This document shows, in pieces, positions 54,115 through 62,910 of a DNA stretch of 64,000 bases (position 1 is the first letter of the stretch; the number at the start of each line of letters is the position of its first letter). The notes under the pieces were generated by a model. It had not been told where the DNA came from. It ran no database searches and saw only the letters and a list, made by a program, of their open reading frames with translations. Source of the DNA: GYS-P2D sp964522505. GTDB lineage: Bacteria > Bacteroidota > Bacteroidia > Chitinophagales > Saprospiraceae. Location: the NCBI GenBank assembly GCA_964522505.1, contig CAZFWJ010000003.1:1-64000 (forward strand), read 5' to 3'. A program made the position numbers and the translations under genes.

Positions 54115-54819
54115 TTAGATAAGTTTAAATATGGTCCATAGTATCTTGTGTCCTGCCAAAAAAGTTCCTTTGATCGTTCCAGACACCTTTGATTTACCGA
54201 TTCGTCTTCTATAATTCACTGGAATTTCTGAGCATTTCATTCCTAATTTGGCGGCTTTTACTTGCATTTCTACGGTCCACCCATAATCGGTGTCTTGCAT
54301 ATTTATCCGATTTAATGCCGAATATGTAATGGCTCTAAAAGGCCCCAGATCACTAAAGTCGTAGTTGTATAGAACCTTAATGAGTGTCGTTGCTAACCAG
54401 TTGCCAAATACCTGCGGCATGGTCATTGACCCCGACTGGAGGTCACCTTTAACTCTCGAGCCAACGACAAGATCGTGATCATCTTGGATAATTGGCTTAA
54501 CTAATTCTCTCGCATGCTCTGGATAATCACTATAATCTCCATCAAGAAAAACAACGATATCCGATTTGACCTCAAGTGACTCTATATACTCGAGCCCTTT
54601 TAGACAAGCTTGCCCATAACCAGATTTGGGTTCATCAACCACAACTGCACCGGCATTCAGAGCATTTTCTTTAGTATGGTCTTTACTTCCATTATTACAG
54701 ACAATGATATGTCTCGCAAGATCTTTAGGAATATCCTGGATTACCTTGCCAATAGATTGCTCCTCATTATACGCAGGTATAATGAAATCAATATTATAAT
54801 GGTCTGGTGTCGGCTTCAC
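54115..54819 (-). CDS. GT2 glycosyltransferase, polyprenyl-phosphate hexose synthase-like
   Basis: A 234-residue cytoplasmic GT2 enzyme with DFIIPAYNEEQSIG, VCNNGSKDHT, VVFLDGDYSDYPE (DxD donor site) and VGSRVKGDLQSG, followed by DLGPFRAI and DYGWTVEMQVKA. It resembles dolichyl/polyprenyl-phosphate mannose or glucose synthases but lacks the C-terminal membrane helices of some. GTG start. First gene of the operon, so it may supply lipid-linked sugar to the GT-C enzyme. Confidence 0.85.
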   Translation of the reverse strand: MKPTPDHYNIDFIIPAYNEEQSIGKVIQDIPKDLARHIIVCNNGSKDHTKENALNAGAVVVDEPKSGYGQACLKGLEYIESLEVKSDIVVFLDGDYSDYPEHARELVKPIIQDDHDLVVGSRVKGDLQSGSMTMPQVFGNWLATTLIKVLYNYDFSDLGPFRAITYSALNRINMQDTDYGWTVEMQVKAAKLGMKCSEIPVNYRRRIGKSKVSGTIKGTFLAGHKILWTIFKLI

Positions 54820-54886
54820 TTCTTAAGAGGGATTGTACCCTCATATTTTGACTTAATTTCGCAACTTGCGAGTTAGTAAGTAATAA

Positions 54887-54903
54887 TAAGTGAGTATCAC
54901 TTA
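54887..54903. repeat. Inverted repeat between divergent genes
   Basis: TAAGTGA (54887-54893) and TCACTTA (54897-54903) form a perfect 7-base inverted repeat around GTA. It sits midway between the leftward glycosyltransferase operon and the rightward beta-helix lipoprotein gene, a typical place for an operator. Directly repeated AGTTAGTAA segments flank it. Confidence 0.4.
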
Positions 54904-54934
54904 GTTAGTAAATACTTTAGCAGATGCAAAGTTG

Positions 54935-56425
54935 ATGATTTTGAGTAATAGTATTGTAAATAAGGCCGCAATATTCGGCGGTTTAATGATTTTTGTTGGC
55001 TGCTTGACGTTATTTTCAAGTTGTTTTAATGAAGACTTCACTCCCAGTCAGTCTTCTGACCTGAGCTTTTCCATCGATACATTGAGATTTGATACCGTGT
55101 TTACTGAGATTGGAAGTATTACTCGATCTGTACGTATCAGAAATCTCTCTGAAGACAATATTTCTATTCAGGAGATCAAGCTCACTGATTCCGATTCCAA
55201 ATTCAGAATGAATGTTGATGGTGCTCCGGGCTCGTCATTTCAGAATATACGGATCAATGGCCAGGATAGTTTATGGGTGTTTATCGAGGTAACCATCAAT
55301 CCTGACGAGCCATTATCCGATAGTCCATTTGTTATCAATGAGACGGTGGAAGTGTCTAGTGAGTCTGATGTGAGCTTGCTACATCTCGAGGCATTTGGCC
55401 AAAACGCCAACTATTTCCCATCAAGGGATGCACAGGGACAGGCCATCGGAATAACTTGTAATAATGGAACAATAGTTTGGGATGACCCCAAACCATATGT
55501 GGTTAACGGACTACTGTTTATCGATAGCTGCGGTCTAGTTATTTCACCAGGGACAGAAGTGTTTGTTCATGGGGGAGTTGTTCGTTTGGGTGATCAGATA
55601 GTTAATGACGGGGGCTTGTTCTTTCTTCAGAATGGTTCAATCGATGTTGTCGGAACAGCTGATCAACCTGTTGTAATTCAGGGGGATCGTTTGGAGCCCG
55701 CTTTTGATGATGTGCCAGGTCAATGGTCTGGAATCAGACTCCTAGCCGGAAGTCAGAACAACAGATTCTCCCATACCACCATAAGAAATAGCATCGTTGG
55801 AATTCGAGCGGATAGTGCGTCTCAAGTGACTCTCGAATCCTGTAATATTCATAATACGGCTAATGTTGGCTTCATTGGTATTGGAGCTGATGCAGTCATA
55901 AATAACAGTTTGTTTTATAACAATGCTGCTCAGAGTATCCTCCTTTCCCAAGGCGGAAATTATGAGTTGAATTACAACACCATAGCAAATAATATAAATG
56001 ATCAACCCGGCTTGTTCATTGATAATTTTCAATGTCTTGACGCTGACTGTGAGCAGATAGCGATACGACCGAATACCACAACCATAAGGAATACTATTGT
56101 TACAGGCTCAAATCCTAATGAAGTTGTGATTATCGATATCACAGATGGGAACACTCCAGAGAGCTTGAACCTCTCATTTAATCAGACCTTATTAACCATT
56201 AACGAAACTGAAAATTTGTTCGATTTCGAATCAATTTGCGATGGCTGTTTAATCAATCCAGAAGGGCCATTGTTCTTGGATGCTTCTAATGACATCTATG
56301 CTCTTGATACGATGTCAGTAGGAATGAATCAGGGATTGCCTATTCCTAATATTGTAACAGATATAATCGGTGTATTAAGAGATGGGATGACTCCAGATAT
56401 TGGTTGCTTCGAGTTAGACGAATAG
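54935..56425 (+). CDS. Lipoprotein with C-terminal right-handed beta-helix
   Basis: A 496-residue lipoprotein from the ATG at 54935 (lipobox LFSSC). The first part (about 35-165) is a beta-sandwich-like region (FDTVFTEIGSITRSVRIRN). The second part (about 190-470) has short repeating strands typical of right-handed parallel beta-helices (NNRFSHTTIRNSIVGI, INNSLFYNNAAQS, TTIRNTIVTGSNPN). Beta-helices often bind or cleave polysaccharide, but no catalytic set is clear. Surface or periplasmic. Stops directly adjacent to the convergent MFS gene. Confidence 0.75.
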   Translation: MILSNSIVNKAAIFGGLMIFVGCLTLFSSCFNEDFTPSQSSDLSFSIDTLRFDTVFTEIGSITRSVRIRNLSEDNISIQEIKLTDSDSKFRMNVDGAPGSSFQNIRINGQDSLWVFIEVTINPDEPLSDSPFVINETVEVSSESDVSLLHLEAFGQNANYFPSRDAQGQAIGITCNNGTIVWDDPKPYVVNGLLFIDSCGLVISPGTEVFVHGGVVRLGDQIVNDGGLFFLQNGSIDVVGTADQPVVIQGDRLEPAFDDVPGQWSGIRLLAGSQNNRFSHTTIRNSIVGIRADSASQVTLESCNIHNTANVGFIGIGADAVINNSLFYNNAAQSILLSQGGNYELNYNTIANNINDQPGLFIDNFQCLDADCEQIAIRPNTTTIRNTIVTGSNPNEVVIIDITDGNTPESLNLSFNQTLLTINETENLFDFESICDGCLINPEGPLFLDASNDIYALDTMSVGMNQGLPIPNIVTDIIGVLRDGMTPDIGCFELDE

Positions 56426-57718
56426 CTAGTGTTGAGAAGGACCTTTAAACTTCATAGGCGCTAGGAGAACAATGGCTAATACAAAGAAAACAACAAGAGC
56501 CAATACGCTGTATCTCAGACTCTGAGTAAGTTGATTAACCAGACCGAATGCGAAAGTCCCAAATACCACCGAAATATAGAAGAGTACATCATAGAAGCTA
56601 TAAAATGAGCTAAGATCGTCTTCATCAGATCGTAGCAGTTTGGTAAAGCCTGCTCGTGAAGTGGATTGTATTCCACCCAATACCAATCCTACAAACCCTG
56701 CAATAACATAAAATAACGCCTTTGATTCTGTGAAATAAGCAGCCAAGCAAATGCACATCCAGATCAGGATGAGAATGATAAGTGTCTGCTTGCTTCCTTT
56801 GGCCTTTGCAACCTTGGCAAAAATGTGGGCGCCTAAAACAGCAACAATTTGTAGAATAAGCACGGTCATAATAAGCTCACCACTGCTGAATGCCAGTTCC
56901 TGTTCGGCAAATATTGTTGCGAGATATATCACAGTTTGAACACCAGCACTATAGAAGAAAAATGAGCTTAGATAGTAAAGCAAATTCTTGTCCTTCCGTA
57001 GATCTGAAAATGCATGTCTTAGTTCTCTATAACCACTCTTGATGAAGCCTGTAGGAAGACTTTCTTTGTTATCCTTAGGCATACGTCGGAATGTGATCTG
57101 TGCGAATCCTAACCACCATACACCTACGAGTGCAAAACCAATTCTATATGGGAGTGAGCTTTCTGCTGAAAATCCAAAAAATTCAGGCTTTTGACTCATA
57201 AATAATATGAATACTAAGAGAATGACACTGCCAATATAGCCATAGGCATATCCCATAGCGCTCACTTTGTCATAATTAGGCCTACTGGCTATCCGTGGTA
57301 AAAATGAATCATAGAAAATTAAACTGCCCGCAAAGCCAATAGTCGAGATTACAAAGGCAAGGGTTCCTATCCATACATTGATCTCAGCACTAAAGAAGAA
57401 TAAGCATATACATGAGAGGGCACCAACAGTAGTAAATGCCTTAAGAAAGGCAAGACGCTTGTTGCCAAAATCTGCAATACCTCCAAGCAGGGGAGCAACA
57501 AGCGATATTAATAGATACGCAAATGCTATAGAGTAGGAATAGACAGATTCATTACTCAGTTCGATGCCAAAAAAGTTGAGTGTCTCTGGGGCGACAGCAA
57601 TAAAATAAATTGGGAAAATCGCCGTCGATATTACGAGTGAATAGGCTGAGTTGGCCCAATCAAAAAAGGCCCATGCTCTGATCGTTTTCTTATCATCTAA
57701 ATGCAAATCTGCATTCAT
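56426..57718 (-). CDS. UMF1-family MFS transporter
   Basis: A major facilitator superfamily permease (430 residues from 57718) of the UMF1/Atg22-like group. It has the opening IRAWAFFDWANSAYSLVIST, about twelve helices, AFLKAFTTVGALSC, and GGIQSTSRAGFTKLL. Substrate unknown; family members are proposed to export amino acids or small molecules. The frame is open 18 codons further upstream, but MNADLHLDDKKT is the family-like beginning. Confidence 0.85.
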   Translation of the reverse strand: MNADLHLDDKKTIRAWAFFDWANSAYSLVISTAIFPIYFIAVAPETLNFFGIELSNESVYSYSIAFAYLLISLVAPLLGGIADFGNKRLAFLKAFTTVGALSCICLFFFSAEINVWIGTLAFVISTIGFAGSLIFYDSFLPRIASRPNYDKVSAMGYAYGYIGSVILLVFILFMSQKPEFFGFSAESSLPYRIGFALVGVWWLGFAQITFRRMPKDNKESLPTGFIKSGYRELRHAFSDLRKDKNLLYYLSSFFFYSAGVQTVIYLATIFAEQELAFSSGELIMTVLILQIVAVLGAHIFAKVAKAKGSKQTLIILILIWMCICLAAYFTESKALFYVIAGFVGLVLGGIQSTSRAGFTKLLRSDEDDLSSFYSFYDVLFYISVVFGTFAFGLVNQLTQSLRYSVLALVVFFVLAIVLLAPMKFKGPSQH

Positions 57719-57800
57719 AGTGTCGGTTTTGTGAATGGCAAGATAATCTAATAAGCCAGTTATCCATAACAACTATTATATTGCAAAGACTTACATATAT

Positions 57801-58694
57801 ATGCGTATACTTATATTATCCCGCAACACCGAGCTATATAGTACCAAGAGTTTATTCAATGCAGCTCGACGAAGAAATCACTTCGTTCGTGTTATTGATC
57901 ATATGCATTGCAATTTATTAGTCAGCAATACTGGTAACAGACTTTACTATCATGATCAATTAATAGAGGGATACGATGCAATCATACCTCGTATAGGTCA
58001 TACTGTAACTAAGCAAGGAGAAGCAGTTATCAGACACTTCGAGTCAATGAATGTTTATACCGTATTACGTGCTGAGGCATTGCTGCGAGCAAGAGACAAA
58101 CTGAGCTGTTTACAATTATTAGCAAGCAAGGGTGTAAAAGTACCTGAGACCATATTTATCTCGTCCCAATATAGCGTTGATAAACTGACAGAGTTAATTC
58201 CGGGTTATCCTAAAATCATAAAACTATTAAGTGGTACTCACGGATTAGGAGTTCTTAAGACGGATAATCGAAGTAGTATGGATGCCATCTTAGAGCTCCT
58301 TGCTGGACTAAAGCAGCGTAGTCTATTGCAGGAATTTATTTCTGAGTCCTCAGGTATGGATGTGAGAGCATTCGTAGTGGATAATCAGGTTGTGGCATCA
58401 ATGAAACGTCAAGCCCAAGAAGGGGAATTCAGATCGAATCTGCATAGGGGAGGTCATGGGACCAAAGTAAAACTTACGCAAGAGGAAGAGACCGCAGCCA
58501 TTGCAGCGGCACGTCATATGGGGCTTAAAGTGGCAGGAGTAGATATGCTCATATCCCATAATGGTCCGCTAATCATAGAAGTTAATGCATCACCAGGTTT
58601 AGAGGGTATCGAGACCTATACAGGGGTGGATGTAGCCAAAACAATAATTCAATTAATAGAACGCAAGGCGTTATCAATTAAGAAGTCTAAATAA
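57801..58694 (+). CDS. rimK: RimK-family ATP-grasp ligase
   Basis: The 297-residue protein has the RimK N-terminal domain (RILILSRNTELYSTKSL, DAIIPRIGHTVT) and an ATP-grasp domain (about 100-290) with LLSGTHGLGV, LLQEFISESSGMDVRAFVV, and EVNASPGLEGIE for metal/ATP. RimK adds glutamates to the C-terminus of ribosomal protein S6; related enzymes join amino acids to other substrates. The next gene (aspartoacylase-like) starts within its stop (TAATG). That pairing, known in other bacteria, suggests a join/remove modification system. Confidence 0.93.
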   Translation: MRILILSRNTELYSTKSLFNAARRRNHFVRVIDHMHCNLLVSNTGNRLYYHDQLIEGYDAIIPRIGHTVTKQGEAVIRHFESMNVYTVLRAEALLRARDKLSCLQLLASKGVKVPETIFISSQYSVDKLTELIPGYPKIIKLLSGTHGLGVLKTDNRSSMDAILELLAGLKQRSLLQEFISESSGMDVRAFVVDNQVVASMKRQAQEGEFRSNLHRGGHGTKVKLTQEEETAAIAAARHMGLKVAGVDMLISHNGPLIIEVNASPGLEGIETYTGVDVAKTIIQLIERKALSIKKSK

Positions 58695-59635
58695 TGAAAT
58701 TAGAGAGTCAGGAATTCGACTTAGGAGAGTCGGGAGTGGTGGAATTTAATGTGAGTAGACTACCGTCTGGTACTCGAATCAATATTACCGCACATGTTAT
58801 AAGATCCAAGGCAAAAGGCCCTACGGTACTCGTACTAGGTGGTGTACATGGCGATGAAATAAACGGAGTCCAAATTGTAAGGCGATTGTTGTCATCAGGA
58901 AGAATGGATCGACTGCAAAAAGGCAGTGTCATCTTAGTTCCATTGCTTAACGTATATGGATTTATAAATTTCAACCGTGATGTTCCTGATGGTAAAGACG
59001 TGAATCGCAGTTTTCCCGGAAGCCCATCAGGGTCATTGGCATCAAGAGTGGCCTCAGTTTTAACTAAGAAAATACTACCACATGTAGATTTTGCGATAGA
59101 TATGCATACAGGTGGAGCTTCACGCTATAACTATCCGCAATTGAGATTTACATCTAAGGATATAGTAGCAGCAGAAATGGCTTCAGCATTTGCGAGCCAT
59201 TATCTAATAAAGAAACCCACGATTCCAAAGTCATTTAGGAGGACAGCAAATGATATGGGTATACCTACTGTAGTGTATGAAGGAGGTGAAGCTCAGCGGT
59301 TATGTGGGTTGTCGATAGAAACGGGATTCAATGGAGTCCTCAGAACTTTAAAATGGCTTAATATGCTCGATCAGGCCCCTCAACATCCTCATGAACCAAT
59401 CAATATCCATAAGACAACATGGGTTCGTGCGAAAGGAGCAGGATTGTTTACCTGGTTTCGTTCATCAGGCACAAGAATAGTCAAGGGAGATAAACTTGGA
59501 GAGATACATTCACCTCAAGGTGACCGAGTGAAGAAAATCATTTCGAAGTATTCTGGTTATATCATAGGCCATAATAATGCTTCAGTAGTGCATTATGGCG
59601 ACGCCTTGTTTCATATAGGATATGAGTATAGGTAA
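58694..59635 (+). CDS. Succinylglutamate desuccinylase/aspartoacylase-family zinc hydrolase
   Basis: A 313-residue M14-type zinc hydrolase with the ligands His52 and Glu55 in GGVHGDEING and His138 in DMHTGG, the substrate site VNRSFPG, and the catalytic Glu in VYEGGE. The C-terminal beta domain (about 235-313) resembles a biotinyl-lipoyl fold. It cleaves N-acyl amino acids or C-terminal amino acids. Coupled to rimK and overlapping dacB by 14 bases. It may remove residues added by RimK, though this is inference. Confidence 0.9.
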   Translation: MKLESQEFDLGESGVVEFNVSRLPSGTRINITAHVIRSKAKGPTVLVLGGVHGDEINGVQIVRRLLSSGRMDRLQKGSVILVPLLNVYGFINFNRDVPDGKDVNRSFPGSPSGSLASRVASVLTKKILPHVDFAIDMHTGGASRYNYPQLRFTSKDIVAAEMASAFASHYLIKKPTIPKSFRRTANDMGIPTVVYEGGEAQRLCGLSIETGFNGVLRTLKWLNMLDQAPQHPHEPINIHKTTWVRAKGAGLFTWFRSSGTRIVKGDKLGEIHSPQGDRVKKIISKYSGYIIGHNNASVVHYGDALFHIGYEYR

Positions 59636-61052
59636 GATCCTAATAGCTCTAATTCTCATGCTGGTGAGCATAGATGTCCAGTCTCAAAAAATCAACGAGA
59701 TACTTGGTCATGAGGATTTAAAATATGCACAAGTCTCCCTATCTGTACGAAACATAGAAAACGACGAACTGTTACAGCAACATAATGGCGACGTCCTGTT
59801 GATTCCTGCATCTTCGCTTAAACTGATCACCACTTTTTCCACATTGTCAGCTTTTGGCAAAGGCTTTAAGTATAGTACGACCTTGGGGTATCAAGGTAAG
59901 ATATTACCCGATGGAACACTGGATGGAGATCTCCTCATAATCGGATCGGGAGACCCTAGCCTAGCCTCTCCAGACGAAGAAGTACTAAGCTTAGCAGAAC
60001 TGTTGAAGGACATAACCAAGGTCCTGAAGGATAGCGGGATACGGTGTATAACAGGAGGAGTTGTTGTCGATGGCTCTATCTACGATAGCGAGGGAATTCA
60101 TCATACATGGCCATGGGATGATTTAACCAATTATTACGCATCTGGAGCCTATGGGTTTAATTTCCGGGAGAACTACTATGATATAGTATTTCGCTCAAGT
60201 CCGACATCTGGGAGCCCAACTGAACTGATTTCAATCTCTCCCGATATCGGATTAACCAGCTTTGACAATAGAGTGGTGTCAGGTCCAAATGGAAGTGGGG
60301 ATAACGCTTACATCTATGGAGATCCATATGGCTATGATCGCTATGTAAAAGGTAGTATACCTCCCGGAAGAAGTAGATTTGAGATTTATGGCGCAATTCC
60401 CAATCCCGCAATCACATTCTCTGAACTGCTGAAGAATCATCTCACTACTCAAGGAATAAAAGTTGATGGAGAAGAGGTGATAAGAGAGGAGGCCCCATAT
60501 ACGTTGAAAACGTATCAGTCGCCAGCATTGAGCCAACTAGTGAAGCGTGCCAATTTCGAATCCAATAATCTGTATTGTGAGGCCTTCCTTAAGAAACTTG
60601 GAGCTCGGAATCAAGCTAAAGGAGTAAACTTTGAGGATGGCGTAAAGGAGGTGTATAAATATTTAGATGATATAGGTGTTGGACAGGTAGGGCTCAGCAT
60701 GATGGATGGCAGTGGCCTATCTCTCAAAAATCGAATATCCACTAACTTCTTTACTCGCTTCCTCGCTGTTATAGCGAATAAACAGAACGTACAATTCATA
60801 ACAAACTATCTTCCAAGCACTGGTCAAGTTGATACCACACTGGAGCGCTTCATGACAGATAATGCAAGTAAAGGACATGTATGGCTGAAGTCCGGCTCAC
60901 TCGGAGGAGTACTCAGTTATACAGGGATTATACAGACTCAATCTGGGAAGTGGTTGGCGATTAGCCTAATTTCTAATGGCCATACAGTTGGCAATAGCAA
61001 GGTCAGGAAACACATCTCAGAGATTATTGATGATGTGTATCTGAACAACTGA
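59622..61052 (+). CDS. dacB: D-alanyl-D-alanine carboxypeptidase/endopeptidase (PBP4 family)
   Basis: A penicillin-binding protein of the S13 family that trims or cuts peptidoglycan cross-links in the periplasm. The 476-residue protein has a signal peptide (ILMLVSIDVQSQ) and the three active-site motifs: SxxK at Ser64-Lys67 (PASSLK), SNN in FESNNLYCE, and KSG in WLKSGSLGG. A PBP4-type insert lies between the first two. It begins inside the preceding gene (14-base overlap), so rimK-hydrolase-dacB form an operon. Confidence 0.92.
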   Translation: MSIGKILIALILMLVSIDVQSQKINEILGHEDLKYAQVSLSVRNIENDELLQQHNGDVLLIPASSLKLITTFSTLSAFGKGFKYSTTLGYQGKILPDGTLDGDLLIIGSGDPSLASPDEEVLSLAELLKDITKVLKDSGIRCITGGVVVDGSIYDSEGIHHTWPWDDLTNYYASGAYGFNFRENYYDIVFRSSPTSGSPTELISISPDIGLTSFDNRVVSGPNGSGDNAYIYGDPYGYDRYVKGSIPPGRSRFEIYGAIPNPAITFSELLKNHLTTQGIKVDGEEVIREEAPYTLKTYQSPALSQLVKRANFESNNLYCEAFLKKLGARNQAKGVNFEDGVKEVYKYLDDIGVGQVGLSMMDGSGLSLKNRISTNFFTRFLAVIANKQNVQFITNYLPSTGQVDTTLERFMTDNASKGHVWLKSGSLGGVLSYTGIIQTQSGKWLAISLISNGHTVGNSKVRKHISEIIDDVYLNN

Positions 61053-61078
61053 AACCTATAATCAAAAAAACTCTAAAA

Positions 61079-61117
61079 GGTAACCTGATCAATACTTCAG
61101 AACCTAGTTCCGTTACC
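61079..61117 (-). terminator. Possible terminator after purA
   Basis: On the minus strand GGTAAC (61117-61112) and GTTACC (61084-61079) can pair, with an inner GAAC/GTTC stem, followed by TTTTAGAGTTTTTTT. The outer stem spans a long loop, so it is weak. It lies just past the purA stop and could serve both convergent genes. Confidence 0.35.
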
Positions 61118-61121
61118 AACT

Positions 61122-62387
61122 TTACCTCAAGATCAACTCATCACGCCCAGGACCGATACTTATCATCGGAATCTTGACATTTAGAGCAGTCTCTAGATAA
61201 CTAACATAGGTTTCAAATTCACTTGGTAGGCTCTTGCCATCTTTCTTTATAGCACTAAGATCTGTGTTCCAGCCTTTGAAGGTCTTGTAGTCTACTTGGT
61301 AAGTTTCATCACAGAGATCATAAGGTAGTTCTTGAGTATGCTTACCGTCGATGATATACTGATCTGCAATCGTGATTTCTGCGAAGTGATCCATAATGTC
61401 AGACTTCGTCAATGCAATCTGAGTGACCCCATTAATCATCACACTATACTTCAACTGCACTAAATCCAACCATCCACACCTTCTAGGTCGACCAGTAGTT
61501 GCACCAAACTCTTTACCGAGGTCCTGAAGTCTTTTGCCATTATTATCAAATAGCTCAGTCGGGAATGGTCCGCTTCCTACACGGGTGCAATAGGCCTTGG
61601 ATATACCAATTACTTCTCCGATTTGTGTTGGCGCAACACCTAAACCAGTGCAGACACCAGCAGTAATAGTATTAGAGGAAGTTACATAAGGATAAGTGCC
61701 ATAATCTATGTCAAGCATCACTCCTTGAGCACCTTCGGCAAGGACATTTTTACCTTCTCCAAGGGCTCGATTGACGTAGTACTCACAATTGACTATTTCA
61801 AGTTGTTTGAGGAACTCAATACTCTCAAACCATTCATCGTCATTCCATTCAAAATCGAGATCTCCATAGATCTTAGCTAATTGAAGATGTTTATTCTTCA
61901 GTTCTTGATACTTGGTCTTGAAATGGGGGCTTGCTATATCGCCAAATCTCAGACCGTTACGGCCTGTCTTATCCATATAGGTAGGACCTATTCCGCGAAG
62001 GGTGGAACCAATTTTATTTTTCCCTTTGGCTCTTTCAGAGGCGGCGTCGAGATATCTGTGAGATGGCAGAATTAAGTGAGCCTTCTGCGCCACAAGCAAA
62101 TTTTTAGCAACATCAACTCCTAAATCATTTAGACCTAAGATTTCTTTTCTTAAGGTTATAGGATCAATCACAACTCCATTGCCTATTACATTTTTAGTAT
62201 TAGACCTAAATATGCCCGATGGTATGGTATGCAAGACGAACTTGCCTTGGCTTGTATATATGGTATGTCCAGCATTGGGCCCTCCTTGAAACCGACAGAT
62301 CACATCATATCGATCGGCTAGATAATCAACCACTTTACCTTTTCCCTCGTCTCCCCATTGAAGACCTATGAGTACGTCCACTGCCAT
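61122..62387 (-). CDS. purA: Adenylosuccinate synthetase
   Basis: Joins IMP and aspartate using GTP in AMP synthesis. It is 421 residues, with the GTP loop WGDEGKGK (catalytic Asp13), GGPNAGHT (His41), STLRGIGPTYMDK, EGAQGVMLDIDYGTYPYVTSSN, and TGRPRRCGWLD. It follows the fur-type gene by 45 bases on the minus strand, probably the same transcript as relA-fur. Confidence 0.97.
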   Translation of the reverse strand: MAVDVLIGLQWGDEGKGKVVDYLADRYDVICRFQGGPNAGHTIYTSQGKFVLHTIPSGIFRSNTKNVIGNGVVIDPITLRKEILGLNDLGVDVAKNLLVAQKAHLILPSHRYLDAASERAKGKNKIGSTLRGIGPTYMDKTGRNGLRFGDIASPHFKTKYQELKNKHLQLAKIYGDLDFEWNDDEWFESIEFLKQLEIVNCEYYVNRALGEGKNVLAEGAQGVMLDIDYGTYPYVTSSNTITAGVCTGLGVAPTQIGEVIGISKAYCTRVGSGPFPTELFDNNGKRLQDLGKEFGATTGRPRRCGWLDLVQLKYSVMINGVTQIALTKSDIMDHFAEITIADQYIIDGKHTQELPYDLCDETYQVDYKTFKGWNTDLSAIKKDGKSLPSEFETYVSYLETALNVKIPMISIGPGRDELILR

Positions 62388-62432
62388 GTGTCGTATTATT
62401 AAATTTTTAATATAAACCGCAAAAATACCCGA

Positions 62433-62900
62433 TTAATGGAGATTTGAGCAATCCTGATCGAGACATGATGTATAAATATTTAGTGACGTCCTTTCAATCT
62501 TATTATTAGGCAAGGTGGCGGCGTCACTGACTATGCTCACGAGGCGATCATCTGTAAACTCTCTAATCTTACCACATTGCTGACAGACTATATGATGATG
62601 CTCTGGAAATCCGTGGCATTTCTCATAAAGAGTCTTATTATGACCAAACTGATGTCTGATCACCAATTCGCATTCTACGAGAATATCAAGCGTATTATAA
62701 ATTGTAGCTCGGCTTACACGATATGAATTTTGCTTCATCTTGATATATAGAGACTCTGCGTCAAAATGTGTTTGATGGAGATAGATCTCTTCTAAGATGG
62801 CAAAGCGTTCAGGCGTCTTTCTATTCTTATTTTCTTCGAGAAATGTTTTGAATCGATGTTTAGCATTTTTCAGTTTTTCAGTTAGAGATTCATTATCCAT
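62433..62900 (-). CDS. Fur-family transcriptional regulator (Fur/PerR-like)
   Basis: A 155-residue metalloregulator with a winged helix (TPERFAILEEIYLH, then VSRATIYNTLDILVECELV) and a dimer domain with HHHIVCQQCGKI (regulatory and structural ligands) and a terminal CLDQDC. The set suits Fur or PerR; sequence alone does not decide between iron and peroxide sensing. It starts 10 bases after the relA/spoT stop. A second, Zur-like member is at 12141, so the two are probably specialised. Confidence 0.9.
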   Translation of the reverse strand: MDNESLTEKLKNAKHRFKTFLEENKNRKTPERFAILEEIYLHQTHFDAESLYIKMKQNSYRVSRATIYNTLDILVECELVIRHQFGHNKTLYEKCHGFPEHHHIVCQQCGKIREFTDDRLVSIVSDAATLPNNKIERTSLNIYTSCLDQDCSNLH

Positions 62901-62910
62901 ACGATATGAT

